Under the pieces are notes generated by a model, which worked only from the letters and a program-made list of their open reading frames with translations, made no database searches and was not told where the DNA came from. Of a stretch of 64,000 bases of DNA, positions 56,782 to 64,000 are shown one piece after another. Within the stretch, counting starts at the first letter, position 1. Every line of letters begins with the position of its first letter. Made by a program: the position numbers and the translations under genes. The stretch is from a virus. The stretch covers positions 56,344 to 120,343 of IMG/VR virus record IMGVR_UViG_3300030042_000123; one strand, 5' to 3'.

Positions 56782-57411
56782 ATGCCGCCAGCGAATTACG
56801 ACTATCTCGATCAGAACATTGTCGCTACCTGTCTGATTCAGGCATACAATAACGACTCCTTCTACAACCCGACGACCAACAATCATTCTGGTTTCGCCGC
56901 TGATGGGACTTTTTACCTCAACGGGGTGCAGCAATTGGGTGACGGGTCGCCTCCGGGTCCGATCTACGCCTCGTGGTACACGGAGTTCTTCAGCCCAACG
57001 GCGAGCGGGCCCGAACCGTCGCGTGACTTTCGTGCAGCATTCCCCACCTATGGTGTAATACTGCTTTCCCCCGTGGCTATGACGATTTTAGATGAGAGTA
57101 CGCCCGTGCCACAGTCGAACGAATTGAAGCTGTGGATGCAGTTCGCTATCGCGGACGGCTACATGATGACCGACAACTACGTGTCAGCCTTGAACCCGCC
57201 TGTACTGGCGATTCAAGGATTCACCCCATCAGGGCTGTCGTATGCCGATGGAATCATCTCGATCACCTACACGCCCGACTCCGGTAACCAGCCGCCTGCT
57301 CTAGCGGGCAGTCCCGTGCCCGAGCCGCAACCGGGCGACTCCGCGCAATCCCACATGGTTGTAAGTATTGATTTCAGCCAAGATGCGGCTTACGTGGACG
57401 TGGCGCTCTAA
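56782..57411 (+). CDS. hypothetical protein (209 aa), possible virion component
   Basis: The only plus-strand gene in the virion region. A beta-rich, Pro-rich protein (NPPVLAIQGFTPSGLSYADGIISITY) without a signal peptide. A TATAGGAG ribosome site precedes the ATG. No family is recognised. Its last codons lie in the first copy of a 15-base direct repeat whose second copy holds the stop of the convergent hydrolase gene. Confidence 0.5.
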   Translation: MPPANYDYLDQNIVATCLIQAYNNDSFYNPTTNNHSGFAADGTFYLNGVQQLGDGSPPGPIYASWYTEFFSPTASGPEPSRDFRAAFPTYGVILLSPVAMTILDESTPVPQSNELKLWMQFAIADGYMMTDNYVSALNPPVLAIQGFTPSGLSYADGIISITYTPDSGNQPPALAGSPVPEPQPGDSAQSHMVVSIDFSQDAAYVDVAL

Positions 57412-57480
57412 TCGCAGAGTAAAACGAAGTTGAGCATGATTCCACTGATGTTAACTGTGATTTCAGTGGCGCTCTAATCG
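57400..57480. repeat. 15-base direct repeat at two gene ends
   Basis: GTGGCGCTCTAATCG occurs at 57400-57414 and 57466-57480. ATTTCAG precedes both at different distances. The first copy ends the plus-strand gene and the second ends the minus-strand hydrolase gene, consistent with a small duplication with later deletion. Confidence 0.7.
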
Positions 57481-58259
57481 AGGATCGACGTGAAGTCCAG
57501 ATGGGCTTCGTGAACCACCCCACCCCGACACGCGATGGAGCCCCTGCGTGCCAAAGTATCCCATTGAAATTGAGCATTCGCGAATAGCGAACGGGCGTAG
57601 GCGTAATGCAGGAGAAGCTGTGCGAGGTTGTCGCCTGAGGAGTTCGTAGTCCAGATCGACGCACAGGCCGCGTCGTGCGTGCTGGCGAAGCTCATGGCGT
57701 CGGAGGTATCGGGGAGAGTCCCCACGGGGACTGGTGGAACCGTCTGATGTCCGACCGTCATGCCGCCCTCCTGCGTAACGAGATCAAAGAAGAACGCATA
57801 CGGACGGGAGCGGTCGGTGTAATCTGGGCAGTACGCCGCAACTTCGCGCTTGGCGTGACCGAGGACACCGTTGGTAGCCATCTGAATCTGAGCGTCGATG
57901 CTCTCGGGTTGATTTAGGAAGTTCACCCAACGAGCCTTCGCCCCGGGGTCGAGATTGGTGCTGCCTGTCGTGAGGTAGTGCTGCTGAACCCACGCGATGG
58001 CGGCGGTGGGTTGAAGTGAGGCGAACTGCTGGATGTCTGAGGAGAAGAACGTTTTGGCTTTGTCCCAGCCCGTGGCGGCGGCGATATTCTTGATGAGGGT
58101 CTGGAGGGTGCCTTGCCCTGCGTTCCATTGCAGGATGCCTGCGGACATGCCTTGTCCGTCGAAGTTGCCGCTCAAGTCGGCGTAGGAAGCGGCTCCGCGA
58201 GCCTCGAACTTCCCCGAGATGCCTAAACACAGTTCCAGCAAGCTTTTATCGTCTAGCAT
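57474..58259 (-). CDS. putative peptidoglycan hydrolase (endolysin candidate)
   Basis: 261 residues. The N-terminal segment FEARGAASYADLSGNFDGQGMSAG and then ILQWNAGQGTLQTLI resembles lysozyme-like folds related to GH46 (a catalytic Glu at FEARG would fit). A gene for a small membrane protein lies directly upstream in the transcript, a holin-endolysin arrangement. It has no signal peptide, as expected for a holin-dependent endolysin. The start at 58259 (MLDDKSLL) is preferred; the frame is open to 58268. Confidence 0.6.
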   Translation of the reverse strand: MLDDKSLLELCLGISGKFEARGAASYADLSGNFDGQGMSAGILQWNAGQGTLQTLIKNIAAATGWDKAKTFFSSDIQQFASLQPTAAIAWVQQHYLTTGSTNLDPGAKARWVNFLNQPESIDAQIQMATNGVLGHAKREVAAYCPDYTDRSRPYAFFFDLVTQEGGMTVGHQTVPPVPVGTLPDTSDAMSFASTHDAACASIWTTNSSGDNLAQLLLHYAYARSLFANAQFQWDTLARRGSIACRGGVVHEAHLDFTSILD

Positions 58260-58298
58260 GACCTTCAATCCCTCTATTTGAGGGATTTGAAAGCCGTT

Positions 58299-58571
58299 TT
58301 AGCGGTTCCACCATTGATGATAATGGATGGCACAGGCGTAGAAACTGCGGATCGTGGTGAACACGAAGAACAGAACGATTGGAGCCATGCAATAGGCGGG
58401 GATCAAAGCGCCTCGGGTCGTGTTGGTGTGGTTCTTGACCAGCTTGATGAGTTTGAAGGTCCAGACCACCGCAAGGGCGGACAGACCGATGGTCAGGGTG
58501 TGGAGCGTGGCGTCAATCGCGATTGCCAGATGCAGATGGTGCAGTACCCAGAGGCGAAGGAAGGGCAGCAT
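58299..58571 (-). CDS. small membrane protein, holin candidate
   Basis: 90 residues with two or three hydrophobic segments (TLTIGLSALAVVWTFKLI, AYCMAPIVLFFVFTTI) separated by a charged loop. Size and position beside two murein hydrolase genes fit a holin. It shares its first base with the stop of the upstream gene. It is not a recognised holin family. Confidence 0.5.
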   Translation of the reverse strand: MLPFLRLWVLHHLHLAIAIDATLHTLTIGLSALAVVWTFKLIKLVKNHTNTTRGALIPAYCMAPIVLFFVFTTIRSFYACAIHYHQWWNR

Positions 58572-58873
58572 TAGCAGTGCGGCGTCTCGTTGTTGTAGAC
58601 GGCCTCGATGCCCGTGTCGGACGCAGGTGGGATGGCGGCTTCAACGTCGCCGCGTTGCAACGTGGAAACTCCGTCATTGGGCACACGTGACGGCGCGGCT
58701 GTGGCCTTCGCCATTTCGAGTTCGACAATCTGCGCTCGCTTGGCAACGAAATCATGCAGGTGGAAAAGGATCATCCCCTCTTCGGGGTCGATGCCTGCCG
58801 CCGAATACCGCTTGATGACGGTCACTAAATACTCATGCAACTCTGGTGGTAGATCAACGCGGATTACTTTCAT
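58571..58873 (-). CDS. hypothetical protein (100 aa)
   Basis: It starts MKVIRVDLPPELHEYLVTVI, a strand followed by a helix as in ribbon-helix-helix proteins, but the rest (RAQIVELEMAKATAAPSR) is helical and disordered. A regulatory role for the lysis cassette is speculative. It is coupled to the holin candidate downstream. Confidence 0.45.
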   Translation of the reverse strand: MKVIRVDLPPELHEYLVTVIKRYSAAGIDPEEGMILFHLHDFVAKRAQIVELEMAKATAAPSRVPNDGVSTLQRGDVEAAIPPASDTGIEAVYNNETPHC

Positions 58874-58885
58874 ACCCCTATAATA

Positions 58886-59422
58886 CTAATTTTCCGCGAG
58901 AATGGGAAGCACAATTCCCATGGTGGGCAGTTCGACCATCACGCTTTGTACGGGAACAGTCGGAGCCACGATCTCCTCCGGGGCGAAATACGCCCGCAGG
59001 GTGGTGGTCGGCGGCACGCCGAGGGTCTTGCAAACGTTCTTCGACCAGAGCCGCCAGCCAGTGGCGTAGGTCTTGGCAATCTTGATGATGGTCATGTTCG
59101 GGCCGTAAAACTTGGACTGACCGGAAGCCATCAGGAGCAGGTTCGTTTCGAGGGCGGCGAAGCCCGCTTTGTCGTTCTTGAAGATCACGTAGCCGCAGCG
59201 GTTGAGACCGATCTGACCCTTGTAGGCGTGCAGCGAACGGCTGCGGATGTCGCCGGGGTTATGGTAGCGAGTAGGGACGGTGCCCTTAACGCCGAAGCCC
59301 TCGGCCTTGGCGATAGCGACCGCCAGAGAGTGCACCTTGTCGGTGTCCACCGCCTGTGCCCGAGCGAAAATCGGGGTGATCGTCAGAACAGCGAGTACCA
59401 GAAGTGCTCGTATGTTTTTCAT
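58886..59422 (-). CDS. secreted muramidase-like protein
   Basis: A signal peptide (IRALLVLAVLTITPIFARAQ) precedes a lysozyme-like domain: VAIAKAEGFGVKG (Glu), TRYHNPGDIRS, FKNDKAGFAALETNL, MTIIKIAKTYATGW and KTLGVPPTT. This family of muramidase-like domains occurs in phages and bacteria. Export by Sec would let it reach peptidoglycan without a holin. It has its own promoter (59466-59499). ATG 59422 begins the signal peptide. Confidence 0.65.
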   Translation of the reverse strand: MKNIRALLVLAVLTITPIFARAQAVDTDKVHSLAVAIAKAEGFGVKGTVPTRYHNPGDIRSRSLHAYKGQIGLNRCGYVIFKNDKAGFAALETNLLLMASGQSKFYGPNMTIIKIAKTYATGWRLWSKNVCKTLGVPPTTTLRAYFAPEEIVAPTVPVQSVMVELPTMGIVLPILAEN

Positions 59423-59465
59423 AGTCGTCCCCTTTCTCTCGTTCCATTTTACTATCGCTCCCACT

Positions 59466-59499
59466 ATTATACCAGCCCATAATCAGGAAAAGATAGGAA
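59466..59499 (-). promoter_or_regulatory. shared phage promoter, copy 5
   Basis: TTCCTATC at 59492-59499 (one change from TTCCTAGC) lies exactly 20 bases before TATAAT at 59466-59471, which also has an extended TGG in front. It starts the lysis-type transcript. The leader to ATG 59422 is about 37 bases. Confidence 0.7.
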
Positions 59500-59505
59500 T
59501 TATAC

Positions 59506-59580
59506 GTTGAAAACAAAGGACTTACATCATGTGTTGAAAAGAAAGGGGTTATCCCTGCGTTGAAAACAATGGAGTTACTG
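59506..59580. repeat. three tandem ~27-base repeats upstream of the lysis promoter
   Basis: GTTGAAAA-(C/G)-AA-(A/T)-GG-(A/G)-(C/G)-TTA begins at 59506, 59533 and 59559 (periods 27 and 26). The array fills the space between the stop of the structural gene and the promoter at 59466-59499, as an operator array would. Confidence 0.7.
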
Positions 59581-59581
59581 G

Positions 59582-62500
59582 TTACGGGACGACGAGGGTT
59601 GGGATGTGGGGCTCGTAGATGAGTTCGGTGCCTGAGACCGCCCGACCGACGCAGACGATATAATCCACGGCTGGATTGGCGGTGCCCGTGTCCGACGAGT
59701 TGTTCAATCCATCAGGGATGGTGACGCCCGACGTAGATGTGCTGCTGGTTTTGAAACCAGTGTAGGTCGGCGGGGAACCCGAGGAAACCATAGATGTGAC
59801 GACGAACGTTTGACCGTTCAAAGTGCTGGTCTCGGCTGTGTCGTACAGGAGCACGGAAGCCCCGACAAGCGAAACTGGACTGGTTGCTGTGACGGTAAGC
59901 ACGCCGCCAGCGGTTGCGGTTGCGGTGATAGTGAGAGGCGAAGCGGTGATCGCGGCATAGTTCTGCGTCAGGACGCCGCCCATACCCGCGTAAACCAAAC
60001 CACCTACCACAAAACTTGCTCCAACCACTCCGAACTGCCCGCCATAGGTAACGCCTGCGGCTACGCTACTGGTGATCGCTCCCGCCGCCGTTAGAACACC
60101 ATCCGAGAGGGGGTATTGAACGACGACTCCCGATTGATCCATGAGATTTATGGTTCCGGGGCTTGTTACCGCTGAGGATGGTGCCCACGACATGGGAGAG
60201 TTCACCCCATAAAGTGTGGCGGTGATCGACGTAGGTGTCACTGCGGTGACTATCGCTGCAACAGTCGGCCCGTTGACGGCGGGGGTTATGCCGCTCGTAC
60301 CCGTAAACGTGATGATGTCACTCGGAACAAAATAATGCCCATTGACGGTGACGAGAATCTGATTCGGGGCAATAATCTGAGCGTTTGTTCCTAATGTTGA
60401 ATCCAACGATGACACGAACAAGTTGAGCGGGGCTATCCCGCCATCGGGTTGTACCTGCACTACAGTGCCCGCAATCATCGTGGCGTCAGCGGTGAACTGG
60501 CTTGAATCATCCATGACAACCACTGACGGAGGAGCGGGGGCGGGGGTTGAGCTTGTTTGAATCATGCTGAAATAGCCAGTCGTTAGAATCTGTGAACTGG
60601 ACGTACTCTGAGCAATCACCTGTATAACGTCCCCTATCGCGAAATTTCCTGTGAACGAGAACTGCATGGCTTCTGGTGATCCAACCACGAGGTCTGACGT
60701 TGTGGTAGAAATCGGAATGCCATTCTGAGTCACCGTGATGGTAAAAGAACCCGCCGTAGTCACATCCCAGTCAATCTCACCGTATCCCGCGAAGTTTCCT
60801 GCGTTCTGAATGGTAAACGTGGACGGGCCTGTGACGTACCCACTCATGTCAAAATTGTTGGCTCCTGTGGTTGTAAAAACTACTGGCACGGGGGACGTAA
60901 CTGTTTGACCATTGGCGCTCACATAGAACCCCAACTGCGATGCCGATGCAATGGCGTTTTGGGCGTTGGTAATCGCGGTGTTGAACCCCGTGATCGCCTG
61001 TTGTAGGAAGAGGCTCAGCCCCGCATAGCTAATGTTCGTCCGCAGCATGGCTAACTGCGTTGGAATCGGAAGTGCCTGAACGTCGGGACGCATCAAGAAT
61101 GCGTTAGCATCAAATTGGGTCGGCGAAAGCCAGCCGTTGTTCGCACTGGTCGGCGGGGTGGAATTGACGTATGCAACGATGGGTGCGGTCGGGATATTCA
61201 ACAGCGGGGTTCCGGGCGTCCAACCACGGTTGCGACTCGCGGCATCCGCTGATACGGCGTTGTAGTCTGTGGGGTCACCCAACGGGTCAATCGCGGAGTC
61301 CAGCGCCCCTTCATACGTTACCACGAACGACACGAGGTATGGGTCTTGAGCCAGCAGCACCAATAAATTGTAGTTGAAAGTCCGCCAGAATTGCGTGAAT
61401 CTGTCTACGAGTGTAGCCTCGGCGAACTGATCGTAAACGTACTTGAATTTCGGGTAGGGCGACTGATACGTTATGTCATTCGCAATGTTGAGAGTCGCTT
61501 GTGCCACAACTTCATCAAAGATCACCTTGATTGCGGTTGGAATGATGACGGACACGGGGTACGCTGCCGTACCTGATCCCAGAATTTCGCTTGTCGTATT
61601 TGTGGTAACGATAGCCGTGGGCTCGTAATCCAAATCAGTTCCAGTGAATCCCGAAAGGTAGTTCGAATCCCCACCGCCATCCCAGAGCGTCGTCCGAGTG
61701 TAACCCAGCAAGGACGCCTCAACGTAGCTCAGCTTCCACAGAATGTTCAGTTGAGCTTGCGTACCCGCGCCTGCGGCGGTGAGCACATCGATCAGCGGTA
61801 TGTCCGTGGGCGTGTTCTGGTACACGATGTCCGTGGGAATGGGGGTTTGCCAAGTGGCGGGGTTGGTATCGGGTTCAAACCCAGTGTTTGCGACGAGTGC
61901 GATGTAGAACGTGCTGTTATAGACAACCACATCTCCAGCTAAATAGTTTGTTCCAACGAGCCACGCACCCTCATAAAAATCACCGAGACTGCCGAGGACA
62001 TTGTTCCACGGAACGGGATTGTTTGCCAGTGAAGTGAGAGACGGCACGATGTACTGATTGTAGGCCGCTTGGAAATTCGTAATCCAGTTACCGCCGCGCC
62101 CAGTGCGGCAGATTTGCAAGTAGAACAACCACGCGGATGTGATGAACGGGTCATAGTTCGACGCGACCACCTGTTCAAGCGTGATGTAATGCACCAAGTC
62201 TTGGCGAAGCTTCGCCTGTCGAACCGTCAGATTCGGATTAGCGTAGTCGGGATCAGTCGGTTCTATGGTGTCGCCACGGAGAGCGGGCACGATACTCACG
62301 ATGTTGCTCTGATATGTGGCGGGCGGCATCTGGTAGTTGTCGATGATTGTGTGGGGATCGGGAACCGCGCCCAACATAGAGGAGTTTGGATTGAATGTAG
62401 GCCCGTAGATTGGAGGCGTGGTGATCGCTTGCATTTGCGCTGGAGTTTCGGTTCCAGTCGCTATGGTGCCGCCGAGCGGCGGGGTGAACAATCCTGACGG

Positions 62501-63169
62501 GTTGATGGTCAGTCCGCCCAACGTGGTGATCGAGGACGGCTGAGTAGTGGGGTTGGCACCCAAACTCAAAAGGTTGCACTGGCTGAACGAGAAATTGAAG
62601 TTGAGATTTGGCAAGTTGCCGATGGATTTAGCAAACCCCTGCAACGGTGAAAACTGAAACCCGTTCCAATTGAAGTGCCCACTGGCAAGCAAAACTGGAA
62701 GGGATGGTATCTTCGGAAGATTCCAATTACAGATGTTATTCAACAGATTTGCAAGAGCGTTCAAGGTCGATTGAACGTATCCCGTCAAGGTGTTTTTCAT
62801 CGTCAGCAGCAGCGTGATGTTCTGGTTGAGAGCCGTAGCAACGCCCGCCAACTCCTTCTGGTACTGGCTAACGGTATGCAACAACTGAATTGAATCCGCG
62901 ATGTACTTCGGCACTCGGGGTCTGTGACCAAGCTGACCATCCACGGCGAGTTGGTTCATGCTCAACCAAGTGTTGATATCCTTGGTGATCCGCATCTTCA
63001 TTTCGAGGAGCCAGTTGTTGGCATCCCCAACGCAGGCTTCGAGCAAGCGCCCATCTTCCATCGCTTGGTGGTAGTATTGCTCGATGGTGGGATCGCCAGC
63101 AGGGGTGTGGCGGACAATTGCCCCCGGTGTTAAGATCGGAAAAAGACTGCCTGAAGGTGCACTTCCCAT
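59582..63169 (-). CDS. large tail protein with carbohydrate-binding-like module
   Basis: 1195 residues. The N-terminal 180 are helical (QYYHQAMEDGRLLEACVGDANNW, VSQYQKELAGVATAL). A segment GTNYLAGDVVVYNSTFY followed by NPATWQT is a typical CBM5/12-like or fibronectin-flanking chitin-binding pattern. The rest is Ig-like strands. It is likely a baseplate or fibre subunit contacting the cell wall. It abuts the spike-like gene upstream (one-base overlap). Confidence 0.6.
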   Translation of the reverse strand: MGSAPSGSLFPILTPGAIVRHTPAGDPTIEQYYHQAMEDGRLLEACVGDANNWLLEMKMRITKDINTWLSMNQLAVDGQLGHRPRVPKYIADSIQLLHTVSQYQKELAGVATALNQNITLLLTMKNTLTGYVQSTLNALANLLNNICNWNLPKIPSLPVLLASGHFNWNGFQFSPLQGFAKSIGNLPNLNFNFSFSQCNLLSLGANPTTQPSSITTLGGLTINPSGLFTPPLGGTIATGTETPAQMQAITTPPIYGPTFNPNSSMLGAVPDPHTIIDNYQMPPATYQSNIVSIVPALRGDTIEPTDPDYANPNLTVRQAKLRQDLVHYITLEQVVASNYDPFITSAWLFYLQICRTGRGGNWITNFQAAYNQYIVPSLTSLANNPVPWNNVLGSLGDFYEGAWLVGTNYLAGDVVVYNSTFYIALVANTGFEPDTNPATWQTPIPTDIVYQNTPTDIPLIDVLTAAGAGTQAQLNILWKLSYVEASLLGYTRTTLWDGGGDSNYLSGFTGTDLDYEPTAIVTTNTTSEILGSGTAAYPVSVIIPTAIKVIFDEVVAQATLNIANDITYQSPYPKFKYVYDQFAEATLVDRFTQFWRTFNYNLLVLLAQDPYLVSFVVTYEGALDSAIDPLGDPTDYNAVSADAASRNRGWTPGTPLLNIPTAPIVAYVNSTPPTSANNGWLSPTQFDANAFLMRPDVQALPIPTQLAMLRTNISYAGLSLFLQQAITGFNTAITNAQNAIASASQLGFYVSANGQTVTSPVPVVFTTTGANNFDMSGYVTGPSTFTIQNAGNFAGYGEIDWDVTTAGSFTITVTQNGIPISTTTSDLVVGSPEAMQFSFTGNFAIGDVIQVIAQSTSSSQILTTGYFSMIQTSSTPAPAPPSVVVMDDSSQFTADATMIAGTVVQVQPDGGIAPLNLFVSSLDSTLGTNAQIIAPNQILVTVNGHYFVPSDIITFTGTSGITPAVNGPTVAAIVTAVTPTSITATLYGVNSPMSWAPSSAVTSPGTINLMDQSGVVVQYPLSDGVLTAAGAITSSVAAGVTYGGQFGVVGASFVVGGLVYAGMGGVLTQNYAAITASPLTITATATAGGVLTVTATSPVSLVGASVLLYDTAETSTLNGQTFVVTSMVSSGSPPTYTGFKTSSTSTSGVTIPDGLNNSSDTGTANPAVDYIVCVGRAVSGTELIYEPHIPTLVVP

Positions 63170-64000
63170 TAGCTATTCTCTCCCCCGGGTGCTGAAACCT
63201 GAGTTCCTTGGTTATGCACGATATCGGGAGCCTCTATTGTATGGCGTGCGTTAGACGCTTGAACCATTTTCTGTTGCGTAAATACCGTGTCGGTCTTGCT
63301 GACATGGTTCCACGTGGTGCATTCCGTGACGAAATCGCCCGTGCATAGGTACTGCAAGTTGCCTTCGTGTACGATGTCAACATCACCCAAAAGCTCGATC
63401 TGAAGGGCTTTGCCGCTGTTGTTTGCCGCAATGGTGATCTGCACCCCACCGTCAAACGATGCCGTGATCGAGCGTCCTTGGTTGTCCTTCCCGAGAGTTG
63501 CAACCAAACCGCCAGCCGAATCAATCAATATGGACTGCCCAGAACTTGGGTTTTTCCCCACGCGAACCAACAGGTCTCGTACCGAGTGAAAATCAAACGA
63601 CAGTCCGTGCTGATCCATTGCCGTCGTCTGCGGCGTTATATTCGGATTGATGGGGATTGGCGTACCGAGTGCATTGTATGCTGCCGTGTTGTACGGCAGC
63701 ATGTTCAAGGTCGGTGCACCTGCGGTTGTCATGTCGTGGAAGGAATACTTGCTGTCTCCTCCTCCGTAATTCGGACGACCCGGAGAATGAGAATCCATAC
63801 GACCTGAATCTCCCACGCTCCATGCTTGAACGCCCGGGCCATCAATGTAGCCATTCATCAGATGGCGGCGTAGTGCCGCTGGGTTACGAGCACCGAGGCG
63901 GACAACAGCCGCACCGTCGAATGCCGCCTGAAGCGAAATGCTTTCGGCTCCAGTCTTGTTGTAGCCCATGGCGTTGACGCCTGAATCCCCCGCGACTTTC
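63169..64000 (-). CDS. baseplate spike-like protein, 5' end beyond the window
   Basis: The frame stays open through the right edge (no stop up to 64000), so the gene is partial; an internal ATG lies at 63969. Repeating short motifs (SISLQAAFDGAAVVRLG, SILIDSAGGLVATLG, SITASFDGGVQITIA, LQIELLGDVDIVHEG) indicate a beta-helix like the central spike or gp5C/VgrG-type needles. It is probably part of the baseplate hub/spike that precedes the tail protein gene. Confidence 0.6.
   Translation of the reverse strand, partial: KVAGDSGVNAMGYNKTGAESISLQAAFDGAAVVRLGARNPAALRRHLMNGYIDGPGVQAWSVGDSGRMDSHSPGRPNYGGGDSKYSFHDMTTAGAPTLNMLPYNTAAYNALGTPIPINPNITPQTTAMDQHGLSFDFHSVRDLLVRVGKNPSSGQSILIDSAGGLVATLGKDNQGRSITASFDGGVQITIAANNSGKALQIELLGDVDIVHEGNLQYLCTGDFVTECTTWNHVSKTDTVFTQQKMVQASNARHTIEAPDIVHNQGTQVSAPGGENS

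Noticed and set aside
58571-58873. Ribbon-helix-helix repressor
   Set aside because: Only the first 20 residues look suitable. The remaining sequence does not fit, so it is left as hypothetical.

Overview
The window reads as an accessory-to-tail segment of the genome of a large contractile-tailed phage (Caudoviricetes, myovirus-like) of a Gram-negative host. The evidence is a long minus-strand block of virion genes (baseplate wedge J-like protein, hub-type GH24 lysozyme, giant Ig-like fibre proteins), a tRNA cluster, several free-standing homing endonucleases, an intein-bearing UvrD-type helicase, and many short overlapping phage-type genes. Several Sec-signal proteins look like envelope proteins of Gram-negative hosts (TonB C-terminal, OmpA-like and Rap1a/Tai-like). 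The ice-binding-type domain and the TonB-C/OmpA proteins would suit a soil or cold-environment host such as an acidobacterium, but that is only a guess.

Layout. 0-6.8 kb: small early-type genes plus an NAD+ salvage pair, nicotinamide phosphoribosyltransferase (NadV/NAMPT) and a bifunctional NMN adenylyltransferase/Nudix enzyme (NatV/NadM). These can rebuild NAD+ from nicotinamide and match the architecture known as NARP2. A P-loop kinase resembling NadR lies at the left end. 6.8-11.6 kb: UvrD/Rep helicase split by an intein, a PP2C phosphatase, a Cys-rich protein and a DUF3850 protein. 11.6-16.5 kb: secreted or envelope proteins, a decayed chimeric gene with an in-frame amber codon, and a radical SAM gene whose reading frame breaks inside the Fe-S motif.

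16.5-25.5 kb: about a dozen tRNA or tRNA-like genes, all on the minus strand, mixed with small genes, a PTH2-like peptidyl-tRNA hydrolase and three HNH endonucleases. Several of the tRNAs are structurally abnormal: long variable arms on Gln and Thr tRNAs, insertions in the anticodon loop, and C33 in place of U33. 25.5-30.8 kb: a base-hypermodification island with a thymine-type pyrophosphorylase and a DruA/Mom-like fusion, then tRNA-Trp. 30.8-64 kb: virion module with tail, baseplate and fibre genes, two putative murein hydrolases and a candidate holin, interrupted by GIY-YIG and HNH endonucleases.

Regulation. Five minus-strand sites share an element TTCC-TA-(G/T)-C exactly 20 bases before a TATAAT-like hexamer. 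Four others share TTGTGGTA(T/G)(T/A)AT. Most genes are on the minus strand. The plus-strand genes are single-gene islands or selfish endonucleases, often with their own promoter, and their stop codons interlock with the opposing gene. The strongest leads are the aberrant tRNA set, the hypermodification island, the shared phage promoter, the ice-binding domain inside a giant fibre, and the radical SAM frameshift.
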